Shown one piece after another: positions 6,499-11,564 of a stretch of DNA of 11,564 nt. Made by a program: the position numbers and the translations under genes. The notes under the pieces were generated by a model. That model was given only the letters and a program-made list of their open reading frames with translations. It was not told the DNA's origin and ran no database searches. Every line of letters starts with the position of its first letter. Position 1 is the stretch's first letter. Source of the DNA: Myxococcales bacterium UBA5297 (GTDB lineage Bacteria > Myxococcota > Myxococcia > Myxococcales > UBA5297); contig DHSB01000202.1 of assembly GCA_002408385.1 (NCBI GenBank), positions 1-11,564 on the forward strand, in the 5' to 3' direction.

Positions 6499-7122
6499 AT
6501 GACCTCTCAGCCCAAGCGGCTTCCGACCCTGCCCGAAGAGCTCGCCACCTTCCACGCGGCCCGCTCGAGCCTCTACCGGCTCGTCTTCGAGCTGCTGCGC
6601 ATGCCGCCGCGCCCCTCGGTCTTCGACGCGGCGAAGCGCACTCTCGACGAGCTCTCCGGCGCTCACCCGGCCGTCGAAAGGCTGCGACAGGCCATCGGCG
6701 GGTTCGACGAACAGGCGGCCAGCCGCGACTACGGCCAGCTCTTCGCCGCCCCGCTGCCGAAGGTGGCGATGCGCTGCAAGTGGCCGAACTGCGGCGTGCG
6801 CGACGCGGCCTTCTCGGCGGCCGACACCCTCGCCGGCGGCGAGCGGGTGAGCGAGCTGCACGTCCTCGCCGTGCTCGCCCAGCGCGCAGCGGGCGCCTTC
6901 GAGGAGGAGAGGCTGCTCGAGGCCGCCGCCTTCAGCGACGTGCAGGCGAAGCTGCTCTCGTTCCACGCCGGCGCCTGCCTCGCCGACCTGGCCAAGGAGC
7001 TGAAGGCTGCCCAGACGCCCCTCTACGCCGGCATCGGAGCGGCGCTTGCCGTGCTCGTCGACGAGGACCTGCAGCAGCTTGGCTACTCCGGCGACGAGAG
7101 ATGCCCTCCTCGCAGTACCTGA
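6499..7122 (+). CDS. TorD/DmsD-like molybdoenzyme chaperone
   Basis: A 207-residue, all-helical protein resembling the TorD/DmsD/NarJ chaperones, which bind the twin-arginine signal or apo-form of molybdopterin oxidoreductases until cofactor is inserted. Supporting features: the N-terminal helix with SSLYRLVFELLRMPP (about 23-37), RDYGQLFAAPLP (76-87), the middle helix RVSELHVLAVLAQRA (116-130), and the C-terminal run with a QAKLLSFHAGACLADLAKEL segment (149-168) then TPLYAGIG and a final LVDEDLQQL. This matches the family order EYxxLF, DHLxxELxFL, FLxxHLxxW, PFYxALAxLLxxFL. The usual P-YESVY segment is replaced by an unusual MRCKWPNCGV stretch (91-100). Two starts are possible: 6499 (GAGG 6 bases upstream, normal family length) or 6406 (31 more residues of low complexity). 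No molybdoenzyme gene is visible, so its client lies elsewhere. Family call is moderate. Confidence 0.7.
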   Translation: MTSQPKRLPTLPEELATFHAARSSLYRLVFELLRMPPRPSVFDAAKRTLDELSGAHPAVERLRQAIGGFDEQAASRDYGQLFAAPLPKVAMRCKWPNCGVRDAAFSAADTLAGGERVSELHVLAVLAQRAAGAFEEERLLEAAAFSDVQAKLLSFHAGACLADLAKELKAAQTPLYAGIGAALAVLVDEDLQQLGYSGDERCPPRST

Positions 7123-7525
7123 AACCGACCGGAGAGCTCGCGCACCACGGCGGCACGAAGTCCGTCCCTCGCAGGTTGGTGGGGGCGCATGGCGATGCGC
7201 CCGCCGAGGAATCGAGCACGATGGGCCGAGCGATCCCGGCGGCCGGCACGAAGGGAGGACGTGCGCAGTCGTGCCGCCGCGCAACCGAATCTCGAGGCAA
7301 CGCCGTACAGCCGAGCGCCAGCGGCCATCCACCCGCTCCTAACCCCCAACTCCCGACTCGCCGTAGAAATACCCTCCGCCCTCACGAGCTCGGAGGGCAC
7401 CCGATGGACGGCGAAGCCCAGCGCGGTCGCATGCGGACCGTTGCTGGCGAAAAACTCGGTTAGAACCCACGCTCTCGAGCCCGGCCCCCTGCAGCTTCGA
7501 CCCGCGGGCCCCGGAGGAGAACGAC
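7123..7525. other. Hairpin-rich gap upstream of resB
   Basis: A 403-bp stretch with no gene I can support on either strand. It contains a perfect 8-bp stem with GGCG loop (GGGCGCAT 7183-7190, ATGCGCCC 7195-7202), about 60 bases after the TorD-like stop. A second 8-bp stem pairs CGGCACGA (7244-7251) with TCGTGCCG (7269-7276), and a third 7-bp stem pairs CCCTCCG (7372-7378) with CGGAGGG (7391-7397). CGGCACGAAG occurs twice (7151-7160, 7244-7253). The segment 7340-7375 is locally less GC-rich and pyrimidine-biased, and 7447-7468 has an A-run and TTAGAA, so the resB promoter is probably in 7340-7470, though I cannot place the boxes. GGAGGAG (7513-7519) is the resB ribosome site. Confidence 0.55.
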
Positions 7526-9388
7526 ATGAGTGAAGCAGCCCGCACCGAACCGGCGACCGCACCCGCTCCGAAGAAGGTCGCCCTCTCGGACGCACGCCTC
7601 ATCGCGCTCCTCGTCGGAGGCCTGATGGCCGCCGGCGCCGTCGTGCAGGCCTTCGTGCCGCCTGGCCCCCTCGCCGCGGTCCTCACCGCCAGCGCACTCA
7701 GCGTCGCGCTCGTCGGCGCGGCCATCGCCTTGCGCGGGCGGCTGCTCGCGACGCTCGGTGGCTTTCGTCTCGCGGCCGTCGTCCTCCTCGCCTTGGCGGT
7801 CGCCTCGGCGCTGGGGACCTTCATCCTTCAAGACAGGCCGGCCGCGTTCTACAGGACCAAGTACGGCGCGGCCGCGGGCCTGGTCCTCGGCCTGCGGCTC
7901 GACGACATCTTCCACAGCCTCTGGTTCGCGGGCCTCATCGCGCTGCTGGTCGCGGGACTGGTCACCTCGGCCTGGCTGCGGCTGCCGGTCACCCGCCGCA
8001 ACGTGGGCTTTTTCGCCGTGCACCTGGGCACCGTGCTCATCCTGGCCGGCGCGGGCCTGTCGGCACTCTTTGCGACCAAGGGCCGGGTCGACCTGCGCAT
8101 CGGCGCCGAGCCGGCCAGCCTCGTCGCCGTCACCCGCGGCGGCGCGCCCACCGGGGAGAAGATCCCCCTCGGCGCGGCGGTGAAGCTCGACAGGTTCGAC
8201 GTCGAGCGCTACCGCGAGAACTTCCGCGTCGTGCTCTACGAGCCCGAGCGCGAGGCGGGCTGGAAGCTCGCTGGCAGCTATTCGACCGAGACAGGCCTCG
8301 AGCAGAAGCTCGCCGGCGGGGCCTCCTTCCGGCTCGAGAAGCTCTTCCCCGACTTCGTCCTCGCCGAGCGCGCCGCGGAGACCGACGGCAGCGGCGCCCC
8401 TGCGCTCGGCCTCACCCTCGACGGCAAGCAGTCCTGGCTGATGCCGGGCGAGAAGGCCCGCGTCGACTCGGCCGACGGCAAGACCGCCGTGCTCTTCGGC
8501 TGGCAGCGGCCCGAGCTCCCCGCGGCCGGGCCGCTCCACACGCTCGCGGTCGACGGAGGCGAGCCCCGGCCTATCAAGCTGGGCGAGGAGCTGACCCTCG
8601 CCGACGGCAGCCAGGTCAAGGCGCTGCGGTTCTTGCCGCACTTCACCTACGACATCGCCAAGAAGGAAGCGCGCAGCCTCAGCGACCGCCCGATGAACCC
8701 CGCGCTCGAGATCGAGGTCGCCGGCGGCTCCAAGCGCTGGCTCTTCGCCCACATGCCGGGCCACGACCACGGCAAGGCCGGCCCCAAGCTCTCGTACGTC
8801 TATTCGCCGGGCGGCCTCTCGGCCGAGACCATCCTCGCAGTGAGCGGAGCGGAGGGGAACGTCCTGGTGCGCCGCGGCGAGGAGGACGAGATCGTGCCGC
8901 TGGCCGAAGCGAGCGAGATCGCGGGGGTGCGCTTCGGCAAGCTGTACGCGCAGGCCCGCCTCGAGCGCGAGCCCGCGACGGCCTCCGAGGAGATGAAGAA
9001 CCCCGCGGTCCTGCTGCAGGTGACCGACCAGGGCAAGAGCGGCAGCACCCTGCTCATCGCGAGCAAGCAGGACGGGGTCCGGCTCTCGAACGGCTCGGTC
9101 CTCACCTTCGAGGCGCGCGGCGACGAGGTGAAGGCGTTCCGCAGCTACCTGAGCATCCTCGACGGCCAGGCGCGCCGCGAGGAGGTGGTGGCCGTCAACG
9201 CTCCGGTCCGGGTCGGTGACTGGATGCTCTACCAGGTCAACTACGACCCGAACGATCCGAAGTATTCGGGCCTCGAGGCGGTGCGCGACCCGGGCGTCAC
9301 CTGGGTCTTCGCGGGGTTCGGATTCATGTTCCTCGGCGTCGTCTACATGATCTACGTCGCGCCGCGCCTGCGGCGCCGGGAGGCATAG
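7526..9388 (+). CDS. resB: Cytochrome c biogenesis protein ResB (system II)
   Basis: A 620-residue inner-membrane protein of the ResB (CcsB) family, partner of CcsA in system II, which moves haem to the outer face of the membrane and attaches it to apocytochrome c. Predicted membrane segments are about 24-44, 49-69, 80-101, 130-151 and 160-182, then a long periplasmic domain (about 183-589) and a final helix (590-611) with an Arg-rich cytosolic end. That layout fits ResB. The membrane His of VHLG (H166) corresponds in place to the haem-linked His of the family. The periplasmic domain holds a His cluster, HMPGHDH (409-415). The first 20 residues are Ala/Pro-rich and soluble. Start 7526 is supported by GGAGGAG 6 bases upstream. 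The stop is one base from the ccsA start, so the two are co-translated or at least co-transcribed. Sequence is divergent from textbook ResB, but topology and neighbour make the call secure. Confidence 0.88.
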   Translation: MSEAARTEPATAPAPKKVALSDARLIALLVGGLMAAGAVVQAFVPPGPLAAVLTASALSVALVGAAIALRGRLLATLGGFRLAAVVLLALAVASALGTFILQDRPAAFYRTKYGAAAGLVLGLRLDDIFHSLWFAGLIALLVAGLVTSAWLRLPVTRRNVGFFAVHLGTVLILAGAGLSALFATKGRVDLRIGAEPASLVAVTRGGAPTGEKIPLGAAVKLDRFDVERYRENFRVVLYEPEREAGWKLAGSYSTETGLEQKLAGGASFRLEKLFPDFVLAERAAETDGSGAPALGLTLDGKQSWLMPGEKARVDSADGKTAVLFGWQRPELPAAGPLHTLAVDGGEPRPIKLGEELTLADGSQVKALRFLPHFTYDIAKKEARSLSDRPMNPALEIEVAGGSKRWLFAHMPGHDHGKAGPKLSYVYSPGGLSAETILAVSGAEGNVLVRRGEEDEIVPLAEASEIAGVRFGKLYAQARLEREPATASEEMKNPAVLLQVTDQGKSGSTLLIASKQDGVRLSNGSVLTFEARGDEVKAFRSYLSILDGQARREEVVAVNAPVRVGDWMLYQVNYDPNDPKYSGLEAVRDPGVTWVFAGFGFMFLGVVYMIYVAPRLRRREA

Positions 9389-9389
9389 C

Positions 9390-10223
9390 GTGGACTTCTC
9401 CCTTCTGGCCGGACATCCGCTCTACGCAGCCACGGGCCTCGCTTATCTCGCCGCCTTCGTCTGCTACGCGCTCGCGTGGAAGTCGACCAACGCGGCCTTC
9501 GGCAAGGCCGGCACCGGGCTGATGGCCGTGGCCCTCGCCGGCAACGCGGGCCTCATCCTCGCCCGCTGGCTCGAGGCGGGGCGCCCGCCGTTCAAGTCGC
9601 TCTTCGAGTCGCTCGTCTTCCTCTCCTTCTGTATCGCCGCGGTCTACCTCCTCCACGAGCGGGTCCACCGCACCCGCGTCTTCGGCTTCGCGGCGGCCGT
9701 CGGGGCCTTCGGGGTGATGCTCTTCGCGCTGACCAAGTGGGACGCGGAGATCGTCAAGCTGCCGCCCGCGTTGCAGAGCGGCTGGTTCGTCCCGCACGTG
9801 GTCGTCTACTTCCTCGGCTACGCCGCGATGTTCCTCGCAGCCGCCTTCTCGGTCTTCCAGCTCTTCAAGCCCACGCTGAGCCTCCGGGCCGGCACGGTGC
9901 TGCGCGGCGAGATCTCGATCGAGGACCTCGCCTACGAGACGACCCGCTTCGGCTTCGTGCTGCTCACCTTCGGCCTGCTCGTCGGCGCGGTCTGGGCCAA
10001 GAGCGCTTGGGGCGACTACTGGGTCTGGGACCCGAAGGAGAACTGGGCGCTGGTCTCCTGGCTGATCTACGCGAGCTACCTGCACCTGCGGCACGTCAAG
10101 AGCTGGCGGGGCAAGCGCGCGGCGTGGCTCTCCATCGCCGGCTTCGCGGCGATGATGTTCACCTACCTCGGCATGGAGTTGCTGCCGACGGCCGCCGAAA
10201 GCGTGCACGTCTACATCAACTGA
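9390..10223 (+). CDS. ccsA: Cytochrome c biogenesis protein CcsA (system II, haem-handling)
   Basis: A 277-residue polytopic membrane protein of the CcsA/ResC branch of the haem-handling family. The tryptophan-rich WWD motif that holds haem on the periplasmic face is at 207-234 (WGDYWVWDPKENWALVSW and following Tyr/His). The conserved histidines expected for haem ligation are seen: H136 in the helix before it (WFVPHVVVYFLGY) and H273 near the C terminus (ESVHVY). About eight membrane helices can be traced (near 12-30, 42-60, 73-89, 98-114, 136-157, 188-203, 220-233, 246-262), as in CcsA. Start is a GTG at 9390, chosen because GGGAGG lies 6 bases upstream and the first helix follows directly. 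It begins one base after the resB stop, so both form one operon. The cytochrome substrates are not in the window. Confidence 0.95.
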   Translation: MDFSLLAGHPLYAATGLAYLAAFVCYALAWKSTNAAFGKAGTGLMAVALAGNAGLILARWLEAGRPPFKSLFESLVFLSFCIAAVYLLHERVHRTRVFGFAAAVGAFGVMLFALTKWDAEIVKLPPALQSGWFVPHVVVYFLGYAAMFLAAAFSVFQLFKPTLSLRAGTVLRGEISIEDLAYETTRFGFVLLTFGLLVGAVWAKSAWGDYWVWDPKENWALVSWLIYASYLHLRHVKSWRGKRAAWLSIAGFAAMMFTYLGMELLPTAAESVHVYIN

Positions 10224-10266
10224 GTCGCGGCCCGCGGAACCCGGCTTCGCCGACGGCCATCGCAGA

Positions 10267-10284
10267 GCCGACCTTCGTGTCGGC
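10267..10284. terminator. Hairpin between convergent ccsA and zinc ribbon-scramblase genes
   Basis: GCCGAC (10267-10272) pairs with GTCGGC (10279-10284) across CTTCGT. It lies in the 145-bp gap between two converging genes. A smaller stem with a TTC loop is at 10242-10252. Neither has a T-run. A role as bidirectional transcription stop is plausible from position only. Confidence 0.35.
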
Positions 10285-10368
10285 CGGACGTGACTGGGCC
10301 GTCGCGCTTCACGCCCGTCAGCGCCGCGCCGGGCCGTCCCTGACGCTGATCCGACCGGGTCGCCGTCG

Positions 10369-11490
10369 CTACCTGTTCGCCTTCTGCTCGAAGTACTGCA
10401 GGTCGATGAAGATGGCGGCCGCGAGCAGCAGCGCGCGCTCCGAGTCTGAGAGCATGCGACCGAGCTTGACCGTGAAGGTGTCGCGGTCGGTGAAGCCCTC
10501 CGTCAGCAAGCCTCCCCAGCGCTTGAGGACCGTGCCGACCTCCTCCGCGCCGCGGCGGAACGGGAAGGTCCAAAGGCGCCAGATGGGCGAATCGACGGTC
10601 ATCAGCACGCGACCGTCGGGCCCCTCGACGTCGAAGCGCTTGCTGAGCAACGAGAAGCGCTGCTGGATGGCGCCCAGGAACGTCCCGTTGGCCAACGAGA
10701 CCTCGAGCCGTTGGAAGAAGAAGCGGAACGGGTGGTAGGCGCGCAGCACCGGTTGGCGCGACTCGTCGAAGACGAGGATCTCGAAGCTGCGCCAGTGACC
10801 GAGGAATTGGCGGGTGATGAATTCGAGGACGCTCTTGCCCTGCTCGGCCGCCCAACCAATCGTGCGGTTCTCGCTCAAGATCTCGTACTTGTTCCGGGTC
10901 TCGTAGCCGAACAGCTCCGCCAACTCGAACCGTTGCTTGACAGTGAGATGGTCGGAAGAGTGCACCTCGTCCCAGAACAGCCCGCCCCACTCGGAATGGC
11001 CGAGGGGCGCGTGGACCGGGACGGTGGAGGCGACCATCGGCTCGGGAAGCCAGGACGCGGCGGCATCGCCGCGAAAGGCGACGGGCGAGCCTCCGGCGAC
11101 GAAGTCGACGACCATCGGCGCGACGGCGACCGGGGCCGGCTCGGCCGGCGGGTCGAGCTTGTCGGCGATGGAGGTGGCCTCGCCGTGGTCGAGCCAGATC
11201 CCTCCGCACGCCTTGCAGCGGTCGAGACGCACGCCGCGGAACTGCTCGAACTCCATCGGGCCGAGGGGCTGCTCGCAGCGTGGGCACTGGCCGTTGCGCT
11301 CGGGGATTCCGGCCTGCATGCCGGGGGTGAAGATCTTGTCGAGCTTGCGCAGGGCCCCCGGCGTCTTGGAGAGCGCCTGAAGCTCGCCGTTGTCCATCCA
11401 GAGCCCGCCGCAGCCGGGACAGCCGTCGGCCTCTACGCCTTCGATTCTTCGGCGGAAGAGCAGCTCACTGCAGGCAGGGCATCGGGGCAT
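10369..11490 (-). CDS. Double TFIIB-type zinc ribbon fused to phospholipid scramblase-family domain
   Basis: A 373-residue protein with three parts. Two zf-TFIIB-type ribbons come first: C4, C7, C24, C27 (with GGLWMDNGEL) and C69, C72, C92, C95 (with GGIWLDHGEA). A Pro/Ala-rich linker runs about 112-165. From about 195 to 369 it matches the scramblase family (Tubby/LURP-one-like barrel): YEILSENRTIGW, FITRQFLGHWRSFEILVFD, PFRFFF, LGAIQQRFS, the block KRWGGLLTEGFTD and the last hydrophobic helix LLLAAAIFIDLQYFE that is buried in the barrel. The human PLSCR calcium loop (DADNF...) has a counterpart at D335-R336-D337-T338-F339, but its last Asp position is Met here. No signal peptide, so probably cytosolic or membrane-peripheral. 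Start 11490 has GAGG 8 bases upstream. Lipid scrambling is not shown for such bacterial members; a role as lipid- or DNA-binding adaptor is possible. Confidence 0.88.
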   Translation of the reverse strand: MPRCPACSELLFRRRIEGVEADGCPGCGGLWMDNGELQALSKTPGALRKLDKIFTPGMQAGIPERNGQCPRCEQPLGPMEFEQFRGVRLDRCKACGGIWLDHGEATSIADKLDPPAEPAPVAVAPMVVDFVAGGSPVAFRGDAAASWLPEPMVASTVPVHAPLGHSEWGGLFWDEVHSSDHLTVKQRFELAELFGYETRNKYEILSENRTIGWAAEQGKSVLEFITRQFLGHWRSFEILVFDESRQPVLRAYHPFRFFFQRLEVSLANGTFLGAIQQRFSLLSKRFDVEGPDGRVLMTVDSPIWRLWTFPFRRGAEEVGTVLKRWGGLLTEGFTDRDTFTVKLGRMLSDSERALLLAAAIFIDLQYFEQKANR

Positions 11491-11564
11491 CGCGGGATCC
11501 TCAGGAGGGTCGATAAAAACGCTGTCCGGTTCCCGAAATTACACCGTCCGCGGCTCGCGGACGA
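11491..11564 (-). promoter_or_regulatory. Upstream region of the zinc ribbon-scramblase gene with perfect hairpin
   Basis: Reading the minus strand, a perfect 8-bp stem at the window edge (CGTCCGCG 11545-11552, CGCGGACG 11556-11563) is followed by an A/T-richer stretch containing TAATTT and TTTTTAT, then the GAGG ribosome site. The hairpin could end a minus-strand gene off the right edge, with the A/T-rich part as promoter of this gene. TTTTAT is a possible -10, but no good -35 is seen at the right distance. Confidence 0.35.

Noticed and set aside
7460..8770. 436-codon minus-strand open frame over resB
   Set aside because: Low-complexity Glu/Arg/Gly composition opposite a well-supported ResB gene with strong ribosome site and partner.
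9476..10738. 420-codon plus-strand open frame over ccsA and beyond
   Set aside because: Arg-rich frame-shifted reading of ccsA continuing antisense to the zinc ribbon-scramblase gene; no domain.
10211..11287. 358-codon minus-strand open frame overlapping the zinc ribbon-scramblase gene
   Set aside because: Different frame from the real protein, Arg-rich shadow composition, no recognisable motif.

Overview
The window is very GC-rich (roughly 70%) bacterial DNA with nearly every third codon position G or C. It most likely comes from a member of the Myxococcota or a related former deltaproteobacterial lineage. The best evidence is the large secreted protein at 2452-4800: it ends in a MYXO-CTERM-type tail (Gly-Cys-Gly-Cys, hydrophobic helix, Arg cluster) preceded by cysteine-rich repeats typical of that group. 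No tRNA, rRNA, CRISPR array, phage gene or intact insertion sequence was seen.

Layout, left to right. Positions 1-125 hold about three copies of a 42-bp tandem repeat that probably continues off the left edge. A DUF99 (proposed endonuclease dU) gene (202-777, minus) is divergent from a radical SAM enzyme of the AmmeMemoRadiSam system, amrS (950-2014, plus). A 437-bp non-coding stretch with hairpins and a degenerate direct repeat follows. Next comes the 782-residue exported beta-propeller-like protein with Cys repeats and MYXO-CTERM tail. It converges on a GNAT acetyltransferase (4914-5345, minus), and the space between them holds two perfect hairpins. The acetyltransferase is divergent from amrB, the Memo-family component of AmmeMemoRadiSam (5441-6256, plus). 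Then come a TorD-like molybdoenzyme chaperone (6499-7122), a 403-bp hairpin-rich gap, and a tight two-gene operon, resB-ccsA (7526-10223), encoding system II cytochrome c maturation. The right end carries a minus-strand gene (10369-11490) for a fusion of two TFIIB-type zinc ribbons with a phospholipid-scramblase-family domain.

How the genes work together. AmrS and AmrB are two parts of the three-part AmmeMemoRadiSam system, whose reaction is unknown. They lie 3.4 kb apart with unrelated genes between, and no AMMECR1 component is visible. ResB and CcsA form the haem export and cytochrome c ligation complex of system II, and the TorD-like chaperone would help mature a molybdopterin oxidoreductase. 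Together they suggest a respiratory locus whose structural genes lie outside the window, but that link is inference. The most unusual single gene is the zinc ribbon-scramblase fusion. I see no clear evidence for a wholly new multi-gene system; the best candidates are the split AmmeMemoRadiSam/DUF99 neighbourhood and that fusion.
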